From positions 39,626-103,625 of the forward strand of contig JANYGI010000027.1 in assembly GCA_025362495.1 (NCBI GenBank): 64,000 nt of DNA, read 5' to 3'. A program made the translations under genes and the position numbers. The number at the start of each line of letters is the position of its first letter. Position 1 is the stretch's first letter. The stretch comes from Byssovorax sp. (GTDB lineage: Bacteria > Myxococcota_A > Polyangia > Polyangiales > Polyangiaceae). The notes under the pieces were generated by a model. It saw only the letters and a list, made by a program, of their open reading frames with translations. It searched no databases and was not told the DNA's origin. This document shows positions 43,908 to 53,118 of the stretch, in pieces.

Positions 43908-44777
43908 CTAGATCAGCAGCGTCACCCGCTCGCGCAGGCCGGCCGGCAGCGTCTCCAGGGCCGCGCGGATCTGGCTCGCGTCGTACTTCATGCTGAAGTG
44001 CTTGAGCACGATGTGCGGGCTCGCGAGCGCCTCGGGGCGCCGGGCGAAGAGGGCCGCGAGCTCGTCCAGGTGGGTGTGACCGTACTTCGCGCTGACCTCG
44101 GGGGAGGTGCCCGGCAGGTGAGTCGCCTCGAGGAACAGGATCTCGCTCTCGCCAATCTCGGGGTGGTTCTCGAGCGTCTCGATCGTGCTGTCGCCCACGT
44201 AGGTGAGGCGATTGATCTCCCGGTGATCGTGGATCTCCTCGCCGCGCTCGCGGGCGTCGCGGATCGCCTCGCCCGGGAGATCGCGGTAGATCGCCTTGAG
44301 CTTGCGGCTGTCCTCGATCACCGTGTACCCGCGCGACGTGATGCGGTGGACGACGTCGAAGACGCGCACCTTGCGGTTCTGCGAGAGCGCGAACGTCTCG
44401 CCTGCCACCACGCCGTGGACGATGGACTCGAGGTCTGCGGGCTCCTTCTCTTCCATGCGCTCGTAGGCGCGGAGCACGTCGAGGAGCGCGGCCCGGCTCT
44501 CCATCGGGAGGTAAACCCGAGGTGGCCTGTGGCCCATCATCCGGCGCAGCGCGAGGTGCCGGATCACGCCGAGCGAGTGGTCCTGATGAACGTGGGTGAG
44601 CAGGACATTGCGGAGCTGGCTCGACGCGACCGAGCAGTGCCCGAGATCGAAGCACGCGTCGAAGGCGGGCACGGCGACGTACGAGGCGAGACCGGAGATG
44701 CTGAAGGCCTCGATCTCGAGCGCTCCGAAGCGCAGCGAGACCGGGCGACCGGGGTTGTGAAGCTTCGCGCGGGACAT
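43908..44777 (-). CDS. RNase Z-like metallo-beta-lactamase-fold hydrolase
   Basis: The 289-residue protein has the MBL metal motif LLTHVHQDHSLG (about 59-70), a second ligand block YVGDSTIETLENHP and a C-terminal LKHFSMKYD (His ligand). The N-terminal FDLGHCSVA strand also fits tRNase Z-like enzymes. It may mature tRNA 3' ends or act on another phosphodiester. The length suits the short-form family. It sits 56 bp upstream of clpS on the same strand. Confidence 0.8.
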   Translation of the reverse strand: MSRAKLHNPGRPVSLRFGALEIEAFSISGLASYVAVPAFDACFDLGHCSVASSQLRNVLLTHVHQDHSLGVIRHLALRRMMGHRPPRVYLPMESRAALLDVLRAYERMEEKEPADLESIVHGVVAGETFALSQNRKVRVFDVVHRITSRGYTVIEDSRKLKAIYRDLPGEAIRDARERGEEIHDHREINRLTYVGDSTIETLENHPEIGESEILFLEATHLPGTSPEVSAKYGHTHLDELAALFARRPEALASPHIVLKHFSMKYDASQIRAALETLPAGLRERVTLLI

Positions 44778-44806
44778 GGATGCGCGAACGTAGCAGCCTC
44801 GCTCTC

Positions 44807-45481
44807 TCAGCGCTTGCCGGCGTCGCCCGGCTCGCCCGCGTCGTCGTCTTCGTCGTTGCCGGGCGCGAAGTCGACAGGGTAGGTCACCGTCACGTAGCCG
44901 CCGCCCGAAGGAGGCTTGTCGAGCGAGAGTGACATCATCGACTCTCGCGTGCAGGTCTCCATCTCGGCGTCCTTGAGCTCGGTGCCGTCGGCGAACTCGG
45001 CGTCCTCGATCACGCCGCCGACCGAGGGATCACCGACGATCCGGAACGAGAACACGAGCTTGCCCGCGAGCTTCGGATTCCGCGAGAGTGCCTCTTTGTA
45101 ACACGAGGCCAGGAGAGGGAATATCTGCTCGCGGACGTTCTCCTGGATGTAGTGGGGATCGTAGCTGCCTTGTTCGGCGGGAGCGCCCGGCGACGCGGCC
45201 GCCGCCGGGCGCGTCGCGTCGGGCGCCGAGCGAGCCAGAGGAGCGCGCGGCGGCGGCGCCCCGGCGTCGCGGCGGCGGAGCGCCTCCAGGATCTGCTCGC
45301 GCATCGCATCGCGGGCGCGCCTGGCCTCGGGAGAGCTGGTGGGTGGTGAGGTGGTGTGCGTCGAGGGAGCCGCCGCATCGTGGCCCGCGCCATCGCCGCG
45401 GTGGCGAAGGAAGCTGACGACGCCGATCAGCAGGAGCACCGCGACGGCGGCGAGGAGAGCAGAGCGGCGGTCACTGGTCAT
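44807..45481 (-). CDS. AgmX/PglI C-terminal-like protein with one N-terminal membrane helix
   Basis: The 224-residue protein has one transmembrane anchor (LLAAVAVLLLIGVVSFL, about 9-25), a Pro/Ala/Arg-rich linker, and a TonB-like C-terminal domain (about 110-205; YIQENVREQIFPLLASCYKEALSRNP, LVFSFRIVGDPSVGGV, then CTRESMMSLSLDKPPSGGGYVTVTYPV). This domain is typical of myxobacterial AgmX/PglI-like proteins connected with gliding motility and envelope work. The acidic tail (NDEDDDAGEPGD) is unusual. Its start is divergent from the receiver fragment. Confidence 0.75.
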   Translation of the reverse strand: MTSDRRSALLAAVAVLLLIGVVSFLRHRGDGAGHDAAAPSTHTTSPPTSSPEARRARDAMREQILEALRRRDAGAPPPRAPLARSAPDATRPAAAASPGAPAEQGSYDPHYIQENVREQIFPLLASCYKEALSRNPKLAGKLVFSFRIVGDPSVGGVIEDAEFADGTELKDAEMETCTRESMMSLSLDKPPSGGGYVTVTYPVDFAPGNDEDDDAGEPGDAGKR

Positions 45482-45568
45482 CGGTCAGGCTCACTGGTGG
45501 GGATACATCGACGATCGCGCTTCGCCGTGCGGCCAGGATAACAGAAGTCGCAGCGCGCCGCGGTTGCA

Positions 45569-45808
45569 GTGTCAGATGTCTGCGTCCTCGACCTGATCAT
45601 GCCGGGCATGGACGGCGTAGAGACCTGCGAGGAGATCCGGCGACTCGACACCTCGATCTCGGTGATCGCCGTCTCGGGGCACTCGGTCCCGAAGATGATG
45701 CACCGGTTGATGAGCCTCGGCGGGTATACCTGCCTTCGCAAGCCGTTCGACATGCGCGAGCTCGTGCGCGCCATCGCCCGCGCCCGTGGCGATTCGGTGA
45801 AGGGGTGA
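45569..45808 (+). pseudogene. Truncated response-regulator receiver
   Basis: Only the second two thirds of a receiver domain are encoded: VCVLDLIMPGMDGVETCEEI with the phospho-Asp, the Ser of VIAVSGHS and the Lys of LRKPFDM. The N-terminal strand with the acidic pair is missing: the same frame runs upstream through AVAV only to a TAA at 45539. A GTG at 45569 could start a 79-residue product, but it could not form a working phosphorylation pocket. It is 4 bp before the broken kinase. Confidence 0.7.
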
Positions 45809-45812
45809 GTCG

Positions 45813-47012
45813 ATGACCGAAGAACCTGATCTCGTCGCCCAGCTCCGCGCGCTGGCCGACCGGCTCGAGCGACGCATGCCGGGCCAGGTCGCGTCGGATC
45901 CGCTCGGCGGCCTCGAGCGCGCCTCCGTCGCCGAGGAGGTCGCCTCGGGGCTGCGCCACGATCTCCGCAACCACCTGGCGAGCATCCGCAACGCGGCCTT
46001 CTACCTGCGCCGGCGCACCCGCGACACCGAGCTCTGGCGCGCCGATCCGCGGATGGCGCAGTTCTTCGGGCTGATCGACGACACCGTGCTCCTGTCGACG
46101 GGCCTGCTCGAAGATCGGTTGAGCCTCAAGCACCTCTTCTCGCGCAGCGTATCCCGCGTCGCGGGCTCGTCCTGCGTCGAGCAGGCTGCGGCGTGCGCGC
46201 GCACGCCCCCGGGGATCACCGTCGCTCTCGAGGTCTACCCGGGCGAGGTCGTCGCCGATCGCGCCGAGGTCGCGCTGGCGATCCGCTGAGTGATCGAGAA
46301 CGCCGCCGAGGCCGCCGCGAGCCGGATCACCGTCGTCGCCGGACCCGACGGAGATCGTTATGCGGTCACGGTGAGCGACGATGGACCGGGCCCCACCGAC
46401 GCGATCGCGCCGAGGATCTTCGACGCCTTCTTCACCAGCAAGGACGGGCACGCGGGGCTCGGCCTCAACATCGCGCGGCGGATCGCGCGGCGCTACGGCG
46501 GCGACGTCGGGCTGCCTCCGGAGCGCGTCGCGGGGCGAGGCGCGTGCCTGGTGCTGAGCCTGCCGCTCGTGGACGAGTCCGAGATCGGCGCCGCGGCCGG
46601 CCTGCGCGTGCTCGTCGTCGACGACGATCAAAGCAACCTCATCACGCTCTCGGCGCTGCTCGAAGGGGAAGGCTTCGTGACCGACACCGCGGCCTCGTTC
46701 GCGGTGGCGCGAGCGATGCTGGGCGCGTCCGACGCGCGCTACGACGTGGTCCTGCTCGATCAGAACCTCGGCGACGGAAAGGGGGCGGCCCTGCTCCCGA
46801 TCGTGCGCGAGCGGCTGCCCGCGTGCCGGGCGATGCTCATCAGCGGCAGCGTCGACGAGGCCGAGGTAGCCAGGGTCGGCTTCGACGCTTTCCTGTTCAA
46901 ATCCACGCCTTTCCCCGAGGTCTTCGCGGCCGTCCTCACGATGGTCGGTCGCGCGAACGCCGCCGGGGGCGAGGCCGCGGCCACCCCTCACGCTGAATCG
47001 AGCGGGAGGTGA
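45813..47012 (+). pseudogene. Hybrid histidine kinase interrupted by in-frame TGA
   Basis: Two frames in register make one kinase. 45813-46289 encodes a dimerisation/H-box (GLRHDLRNHLASIRNAAFYL, about 47-66) and ends AEVALAIR-TGA. 46290-47012 continues VIENAAEAAASRITVV (N-box), DDGPGPTDAIAPRIFDAFFTSK and GHAGLGLNIARRIA (G-boxes) and ends in a receiver domain (RVLVVDDDQSNLITLS, phospho-Asp in VVLLDQNLGDGKG). The TGA (46287-46289) stands where the first Asn of the N-box is expected. A GTG follows at once, so re-initiation could make two polypeptides. No sensor domain is visible. Confidence 0.75.
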
Positions 47013-47029
47013 GCGCATGAGCCCCGAGG

Positions 47030-48331
47030 AACCCGTTCAAGGGCAGCTTCTACGGCGAGGCCCTGCAGATGAGCCGCCTGACGCGGGAGATGTTCTGTCT
47101 GATGGAGGGGCGGCACGTGCACCCGTCCACCCTCTATCCAGGCGGCGTGGGGACGGTGGCGACTGTCCAGCTCTTCACCGATTACCTCGTCCGGCTGATG
47201 AAATACGTCGAGTTCATGAAGCGCGTCGTCCCGCTCCACGACGATCTGTTCGACTTCTTCTACGAGGCCTTGCCCGGCTACGAAGAGGTCGGACGGCGCC
47301 GCGTGCTCCTCGGCTGCTGGGGCTCGTTCCAGAACCCGGACGTCTGCGATTTCCGCTACGAGACGATGGGCGAGTGGGGCAAATCGATGTACGTCACGCC
47401 CGGGATCGTGGTGGACGGCGAGCTCATCACCACCGATCTCGTCGACATCAACCTCGGTATCCGCATCCTGCTCGGCAGCTCGTTCTACGAGGACTGGGAG
47501 GGCGCGGATCTCTTCGTCACCAAGGACCCTCTCGGCAACCCCATCGACGCTCGGCACCCGTGGAACCAGATCACGCGGCCGAAGCCGCAGAAGCGTGATC
47601 TCGCGGGCAAGTACACCTGGGTGATGTCGCCGCGCTGGCTCGACAGGCGCACGGGCTCGCACCTGGCGCTCGACACCGGCGGCGGCCCGCTGGCCCGGCT
47701 CTGGGTGACGGCGCTCGCGGGCAAGGTGGACATCGGCTACGTGAAATCCACGGGGAAGAGCGTGAAGATCCGCCTCCCGCGGACCGCGTCGCTCCCCGAG
47801 ACGGAGATGAAGTGGACGATCCCGAAATGAGGCAACACGCTGGAGCGGGATCGGGCGCGCACCTATTTCCAGGCCTACGCGGCGGGCGCGGCGCTGTATT
47901 TCGTCGAGCAGGCCCTGAAGGAAGTCCACGCCGGGAGGACGAAGACCTGGACCGAGTTCAAGGTGCCTGACGAGGCCATCGGCTGCGGATTTCACGAGGC
48001 CGTGCGCGGCGTGCTCTCGCATCACATGGTGATCCGCGACGGGAAGATTGCCAATTACCACCCGTACCCGCCGACCCCGTGGAACGCGAGCCCGCGGGAC
48101 TCGTTCGGGACGCCGGGCCCGTACGAGGACGCGGTCGAGCGCTCGCCGATCTTCGAGGAGAACGGGCCCGACAATTTCAAGGGCATCGACATCATGCGCA
48201 CGGTGCGGAGCTTCGATCCGTGCCTGCCGTGCGGCGTCCACATGTACCTCGGCGACGGCAAAGAGATCGAGGTCCGCCACTCGCCCACGTTCGGCGCGCT
48301 GGTGCAGCCGACCGGGGTCGAGGAGCCGTGA
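47030..48331 (+). pseudogene. hhyL: Group 1h-like [NiFe] hydrogenase large subunit, 5'-truncated and interrupted
   Basis: The frame begins abruptly at NPFKGSFYGEALQMSRLTRE, runs through GRHVHPSTLYPGGVGTV, LALDTGGGPLARLWVTALAG and KWTIPK, meets TGA at 47828-47830 and continues GNTLERDRARTYFQAYAAG, LSHHMVIRDGKIANYHPYPP, GTPGPYEDAV and the C-terminal metal-ligand block DPCLPCGVHMYLG. The N-terminal part with the first CxxC ligand motif is absent; an in-frame TGA lies just upstream (47018-47020). TGA at 47828 replaces a Trp codon (normally KWGNT). An ATG with GGGAGG at 47017 is in another frame. Probably non-functional. The small subunit is not in the window. Confidence 0.8.
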
Positions 48332-49213
48332 GCGACGAGGCGACGCGCGACGTCGAGCGGCGGATGGAGCGGATCGAGGCGCTGATCCAGGACGTCGAGG
48401 CGTCGAGCGATCCCGCGGGTCGCGACGCTGCTCGAGCTGCACGCCTCGGGGCTCGCGAAGATCGTCGCGCTCCTCGGCGGCGCGGGCGAGCCGGGCCGCG
48501 CGCTCGCCGAGGCGTGCACGAACGACGCGGTCGTCCGCGGGACGCTGGCCCTGCACGAGATCGAGGCGACCCGGCGCCGCGCTGCCGAGCTCGGCGACGA
48601 GGCGCCGCTCGTGCAGATCCGCCTGCCTCGCCGCGAGTCGGCGCCCGCGGCCGAGCGCTGCGAGCTCTGCAGCGCCGGCGTCGCCGCGGAGCAGCCGCAC
48701 CTCGTCGAGCCGAGGACGCGCGCGCTGGTGTGCGTCTGCGATCCGTGCGCGATGCTCTTCGCCGAGGCTCGCCCAGATGCGCGCTACGTGCGAGTTCCGC
48801 GGCGGGCGCGGTCGCTCGACGGGTTCAAGATGACCGAGGCCCAGTGGGATGCGCTCGGCGTCCCGGTCCACCTCGCGTTCTTCGTGCGGAGCTCGCCGGC
48901 GGACGGCGTGATCGCGCTCTACCCGAGCCCGGCCGGCGCGATGGAGTCGCTCGTCCCGCCCGGCGCATGGAACGAGATCGCCCTGGAAAACAAGGCGATC
49001 CGTGCCATGGCGCCCGACGTCGAGGCGCTGCTCGTCCACCGCGTCGGCGACGCGCGCGAGCACCTGCTGGCGCCGATCGCTCGCTGCTTCGAGCTCACCG
49101 GGATGATCCGCAAGCATCGCACCTCGATCCTCGGGTCGGCCCGTGACGGCGCCGACGCCGAGATCCATGGCTTCATGGCGCGTCTGAAGGCGGAGGCCCG
49201 CGTCGCGGGGTGA
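48328..49213 (+). pseudogene. NifU-like/DUF5947 hydrogenase accessory gene, frameshifted
   Basis: A GTG at 48328 overlapping the large-subunit stop starts VSDEATRDVERRMERIEALIQDVEASSDPA in one frame. Near 48417 the coding sense moves to another frame: LLELHASGLAKIVALLGG, TLALHEIEA, then DUF5947 with CELCSAGVAAEQPHLVE, CVCDPCAMLF and VPVHLAFFVRSSPADGVIALYPSPAG. The usual NifU core with a GSCxGCP motif between these parts is missing. The C-terminal part alone (from ATG 48611) could give 200 residues. The intact gene would help [NiFe] hydrogenase assembly. Looks deleted and frameshifted. Confidence 0.65.
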
Positions 49214-49222
49214 GTGGTGTCC

Positions 49223-49870
49223 ATGCCCGATCTGACGTTCGAGGTGACCGGGGCCGCGCCGGTGCTGCACGCCGCGCAGCCGATCCTGGAGCTCGAGGTG
49301 GCGATCCGCAACGCGCGCCGCGGCGAGGTGATCCACGCGCTGACGCTGCACGCGCAGGTGCGGATCGAGGCGCAGCGGCGGCGCTATTCGCCGGCCGAGC
49401 AGGCGGCGCTGGGCGATCTCTTCGGCGCGCCGAGCCGCTGGGACGTCACGCTCAAGCCGCTCCTGTGGACGCAGACCAGCGCCGCGGTCGCCCGCTTCAC
49501 GAGCGAGACGCTCGCGCGCTTGCCGCTCGCGGTCACCCTGGATTTCGCGGTCGGATCCGCGCGTTACGTCCACGCGATCGAGGCCGGCGAGGTGCCGCTG
49601 CTCGTGCTCTTCAGCGGGACGATCTTCCACGGCGAGGAGGGCGCGGCGATGCAGGTCGCCCAGGTGCCGTGGACCGCGGAGGCGCGCTTCGGCCTCCCGA
49701 TCGCGGTCTGGCGCGCGACGAGCGATCACTACTACCCGGGCTGCGCCCCGCTGCTGCTGCGCCGCGACGTCTTCGAGCGGCTCCACCGCTACCGATCGCG
49801 CGGCGGCTTCACCTCGTGGGAGCAGGCCCTGGAGAGCCTGCTGCCGCGCGAGATCGCCGAGGCTCCATGA
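49223..49870 (+). CDS. DUF6084 family protein of hydrogenase operon
   Basis: About 215 residues, intact from ATG 49223 (GTGs at 49214 and 49217 are alternatives). It contains PDLTFEVTGAAPVLHAAQPIL, a strand LELEVAIRNARRGEVIHALTLHAQVRIEAQRR, LLWTQTSAAVARF, VPLLVLFSGTIFHG and IAVWRATSDHYYPG. It resembles DUF6084, a family of unknown activity found beside group 1h hydrogenases. It overlaps the next broken gene by ATGA and lies among decayed hydrogenase genes; unlike them it has no visible lesion. Confidence 0.7.
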   Translation: MPDLTFEVTGAAPVLHAAQPILELEVAIRNARRGEVIHALTLHAQVRIEAQRRRYSPAEQAALGDLFGAPSRWDVTLKPLLWTQTSAAVARFTSETLARLPLAVTLDFAVGSARYVHAIEAGEVPLLVLFSGTIFHGEEGAAMQVAQVPWTAEARFGLPIAVWRATSDHYYPGCAPLLLRRDVFERLHRYRSRGGFTSWEQALESLLPREIAEAP

Positions 49871-50646
49871 TCCTCGGGCGGATCCAGGCGATCGCCGACG
49901 CGATCCTCTACGAGGGGTACGCGCTCTATCCGTACCGGACCTCGTCGCTGAAGAACCAGCGGCGGCTCAGCTTCGGCACGCTCTGCCCTCGCGCGTACAG
50001 CGAGGCCGAGGGCGGCCTCGAGCCCTGGCAGCTCGAGTGCGCGTGCCTGATCGAGGCCGACCGCGACGCGTCGATCGAGGCCAAGGTTTCACCGTCGAGC
50101 ACCTCGCGGGCGGTGTGCATCGGGTGACGGTGCGCGCGAAGAGCCTCACGCCGCAGCCCGCGGGCGCCGGCGCGGAGGGCGCGCGGCGACGATCGCTGCT
50201 GTCGGCGCACGCGGTGCTCGGCGCGCGCGCGGGCGCGTTCGTCTCGATGTTCGATCCGCCGGCGGCCCTCGCGGCGCTGGCGGAGACGTGCCGCAACACC
50301 CGCGTGTGGCCGTTGCTCGTGGGCGATCCGGGCTCGCGCGATCGCGTGCTCTGCTCGCCGATCATTCTCTATGACCACCCGGCGATCGCGCCGGAGAGCC
50401 CCGGGGATCTCTTCGACGGGACCGAGATGGACGAGATGCTCACGCTGCGGATCCTGACGTCTGGCGCTCGCCGGCATGACGGCGACCGTCGCCTCGATCG
50501 AGGAGGATTTCGAGGGGCGGGTGTTCGTGACGGTCACCCTCGACGACGATCCCGGCGCCGATCTCGGCGCTCAGGGGCTGCCCGGCCATCGCTTTTTCTT
50601 CCGGCCCGACGAGGTCGAGCCGCTCGTCGGAAGGAGCGCCTCGTGA
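49867..50646 (+). pseudogene. Hydrogenase-cluster accessory gene with internal deletions
   Basis: Three separate homologous pieces lie in changing frames. Piece 1 (49867-about 50090) reads ILYEGYALYPYRTSSLKNQRR and YSEAEGG. Piece 2 (about 50090-50455, other frame) has RRSLLSAHAVLGARAGAFVS, PIILYDHPAIAPESPGDLFDG and EMLTLRILT. Piece 3 (about 50460-50646, first frame again) has LALAGMTATVASIEEDFEGR and LPGHRFFFRPDEVEPL. The family normally has several hundred more residues between pieces. Its function in hydrogenase biology is unknown. The stop overlaps the GTG of the protease gene. Confidence 0.6.
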
Positions 50647-51137
50647 CGGCGATGACGCGCGTCCTCGTCGCCGGCGTGGGGAACATCTTCCTCGGCGACG
50701 ACGCGTTCGGCGTCGAGGTCGCGCGGCGCCTCTCCGGCCGCGCCTGGCCGGACGGCGTACGCGTCGTCGACTTCGGCACGCGCGGGCTCGATCTCTCGTT
50801 CGCGCTCGAGTCCTGCGACGCCGCGATCCTCGTCGACGCGACCGCGCGCGGCGGCCCTCCGGGCACGCTCTACGTGATCGAGCCGCTAGTCGACGCGCCG
50901 CCGTTCGACGACGGATCCGCCCATGGAATGACGCTCGATCGCGTCCTCGCGCGGCTCCCCGCGAGCCAGCCGCCGCGACGGATCCGCCTCGTCGGCTGCG
51001 AGCCCTCGCCCGTCGACGCCGAAGACGACGAGGCGATGGAGCTGAGCGCGGCCGTGAGCGGATCGATCGACGAAGCCGTGCGGATCGTCGAGGGCCTCGT
51101 GGGAGAGCTCCTCGCGGAGCCGCGCGCCGATGCATGA
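50643..51137 (+). CDS. [NiFe] hydrogenase maturation endopeptidase (HupD/HyaD-like)
   Basis: About 164 residues from GTG 50643, overlapping the preceding stop (ATG 50652 is possible). Family motifs are VLVAGVGNIFLGDDAFGVEVARRL with the Ni-sensing Glu/Asp, VVDFGTRGLDLSFAL and a His-containing SAHGMTLDRVLA. It cleaves the C-terminal tail of the large subunit after nickel insertion. It appears intact although its large-subunit target in this window is broken. The last codons overlap hypA by 8 bp. Confidence 0.85.
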   Translation: MTAMTRVLVAGVGNIFLGDDAFGVEVARRLSGRAWPDGVRVVDFGTRGLDLSFALESCDAAILVDATARGGPPGTLYVIEPLVDAPPFDDGSAHGMTLDRVLARLPASQPPRRIRLVGCEPSPVDAEDDEAMELSAAVSGSIDEAVRIVEGLVGELLAEPRADA

Positions 51138-51474
51138 GCTGGCGATCACGCAGGACATCGTCGAGACCGTCGGCGCCCGCGCCGACGGCGCCCGGGTGCT
51201 CCGGGTCGTGGTGGTGATCGGCAAGCTCTCGGCGGTGCTCCCCGACGCGGTGCGCTTCTGCTTCGAGCTCTGCTGCGAGGACACTCCGCTCGCCGGCGCC
51301 GCGCTGGAGATCGTGGAGCCGCCCGGCGTGGTGCGGTGTCGTGGTTGTGGCGCCGAGTTCGAGATCGATCGCCCGTTCGCGCGCTGCGTTTGTGGCTCGA
51401 CCGAGCTCGACTGGATCTCCGGAGAACAGCTCTCGATCCGCGCGATCGAGATCGTCGAAGAGGGGGCCGCGTGA
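51130..51474 (+). CDS. hypA: Hydrogenase nickel chaperone HypA
   Basis: The 114-residue protein starts MHELAITQDIVE with the Ni-binding His2. It has the usual alpha/beta body (VLRVVVVIGKLSAVLPDAVRFCF) and a zinc site of CRGC plus CVCG (about 72-90). HypA brings nickel to the hydrogenase large subunit with HypB. The gene overlaps the protease gene upstream and the kinase gene downstream (GTGA), so these are coupled in one operon. hypB, D, E and F are not in the window. Confidence 0.93.
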   Translation: MHELAITQDIVETVGARADGARVLRVVVVIGKLSAVLPDAVRFCFELCCEDTPLAGAALEIVEPPGVVRCRGCGAEFEIDRPFARCVCGSTELDWISGEQLSIRAIEIVEEGAA

Positions 51475-53084
51475 TCCCGATGGAGAGCTTCGAAGGGCTG
51501 GAGAACGCGAGCCTGCTCCTCGCGCAGATGGCGCAGGCGCTCCTCTCCGACGATCCGGCGCTGCAGCAGATCGTCGTCCCGGCGCACGCGCTCGAGCAGA
51601 CGCGATCGCAGATCGGCGAGGCGGACGAGGCGGTGATCGTGCTCGACGCGGCCGGCGTCATCGTCGGCTTCGACGAGGCCGCGACGCGCATCTTCGGCGT
51701 CGCCGATCGCGAGGTGATCGGCAAGGACGTCTCGGCGGTCCTCGTCGCCGGCGACGACGGCGCCGCGCCCGTGAAGATCCGCGCGGGGCGAGGCGGATCA
51801 CCGGTGCTCGAGATCCACCCCGACGTGATGGGGCGCCGCCGCCAGGGCGCGACGGTCCCGCTCGATCTCCGCGTCGGCACCGTCGTCATCGACGGGCACC
51901 CGCGCTTCTTGCTCCAGGTGCGCGGTCTCTTCGAACGCCGGAGGCGCGAGGCGCCGGTGCGCCGCGCCGAGGCCCGCTACCGCGCGCTCGTCGAGCAGCT
52001 CCCCGCCGTGACGTTCATGGCCGCGCTCGACGACGGCGACAACGAGATGTACGTGAGCCCGCAGATCGAGACGCTCCTCGGCTTCTCGCAGCGCGAGTGG
52101 CTCGACGATCCGGTCCTCTGGTTCAAGCGCCTCCACCCCGACGATCAGGATCTCTGGAACCGCGAGTTCGCGCGCGGGATCGCCTCCGGCGGGCCGTTCC
52201 GCGCCGAGTGCCGCGTGGTCGCGCGCGACGGCCACGTGGTCTGGATCCTCGGCGAAGCGCGCCTCGTACGCGACGATCGCGGGCGGCCCTTGTTCCTCCA
52301 GGGCATCGCCTTCGACATCACCGAGCTCAACCGCGCCGAGCGGCAGATCCGCGACGCCCAGGAGACGAAGATCAGGAACGAGCGCCTCGCCGCCGTGGGG
52401 CGCCTCGCGGCGAGCATCGGGCACGACATCCGCAACCCGCTCGCGGCGATCGGCAACGCGCACTACTACGTGAACAAGCGCCTCGCCGGCACGCCGCTCG
52501 GCGCCGATCCCCGCATCATCCAGTTCCTCGGCGTCATGGACAAAGAGATCAAGGCCTGCACGCGCATCGTCGGCGATCTCCTCGATTACGCGCGCGAGCG
52601 CCCGCCCGCGCTGGTCGCGTGCCCGCTCGGCCCGCTCGTCGCCGACGCCATCTCGATCGTGCCAGCGCCCGCGCACGTGACGCTCGTGAACGAGGTGCCG
52701 GACACGCTGCCGATCCCCGATCTCGACAAGGATCAGTTCCGTCAGATCCTGGTCAACCTGATCCAGAACACAGCCGAGGCCATCCCGGCTGCGCGCGCCG
52801 GGCGCGTGGTCGTCTCGGGGATCGCCACGAAGACCGAGATCGTGCTCGCCGTCGCTGACAACGGGGCGGGCATCCCCGAGGACGATCTCGACAAGATCTT
52901 CGAGCCGCTCTTCACCAGCAAGATCAAGGGCACGGGGCTCGGGCTCTCGATCGTCTCCAACAACATCACGCGCCACGGCGGGACGCTCTCCGTCGAGACG
53001 CGCAAGAACGTGGGGACGACGTTCACGATCCGCGTGCCGCGCCGCAAGCCCACGTCCGTGCCTGCCCCGGCGGGCCCGCCGTGA
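51471..53084 (+). CDS. PAS-containing sensor histidine kinase within the hyp operon
   Basis: About 537 residues from GTG 51471 (ATG 51480 also possible). Two PAS domains are visible: EADEAVIVLDAAGVIVGFDEAATRIFG (about 45-75) and RYRALVEQLPAVTFMAAL with MYVSPQIETLLGFSQREWL (about 165-290). A HisKA domain (AASIGHDIRNPLAAIGNAHYYV, about 320-345) and an HATPase domain follow (LVNLIQNTAEAIPAARAG, DNGAGIPEDDLDKIFEPLFTSK, GTGLGLSIVSNNI). No membrane segment is seen, so it is cytosolic. Its place between hypA and hypC suggests redox or gas sensing linked to hydrogenase; a partner regulator may be the receiver at 53471. Confidence 0.88.
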   Translation: MIPMESFEGLENASLLLAQMAQALLSDDPALQQIVVPAHALEQTRSQIGEADEAVIVLDAAGVIVGFDEAATRIFGVADREVIGKDVSAVLVAGDDGAAPVKIRAGRGGSPVLEIHPDVMGRRRQGATVPLDLRVGTVVIDGHPRFLLQVRGLFERRRREAPVRRAEARYRALVEQLPAVTFMAALDDGDNEMYVSPQIETLLGFSQREWLDDPVLWFKRLHPDDQDLWNREFARGIASGGPFRAECRVVARDGHVVWILGEARLVRDDRGRPLFLQGIAFDITELNRAERQIRDAQETKIRNERLAAVGRLAASIGHDIRNPLAAIGNAHYYVNKRLAGTPLGADPRIIQFLGVMDKEIKACTRIVGDLLDYARERPPALVACPLGPLVADAISIVPAPAHVTLVNEVPDTLPIPDLDKDQFRQILVNLIQNTAEAIPAARAGRVVVSGIATKTEIVLAVADNGAGIPEDDLDKIFEPLFTSKIKGTGLGLSIVSNNITRHGGTLSVETRKNVGTTFTIRVPRRKPTSVPAPAGPP

Positions 53085-53118
53085 CGGCCATTTCCAGAGC
53101 TCGAATGGAGGACAGCGT

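Noticed and set aside
47017..47598. ATG-started frame with a good ribosome site at the head of the hydrogenase large subunit
   Set aside because: It is out of register with the hydrogenase sequence and its product is Arg/Pro-rich without a domain; it is probably the leftover start of the broken gene.
47828..47830. TGA in the hydrogenase large subunit read as selenocysteine
   Set aside because: The position is a Trp in the family, not a Cys metal ligand, and no selenocysteine-insertion hairpin is evident just after it.
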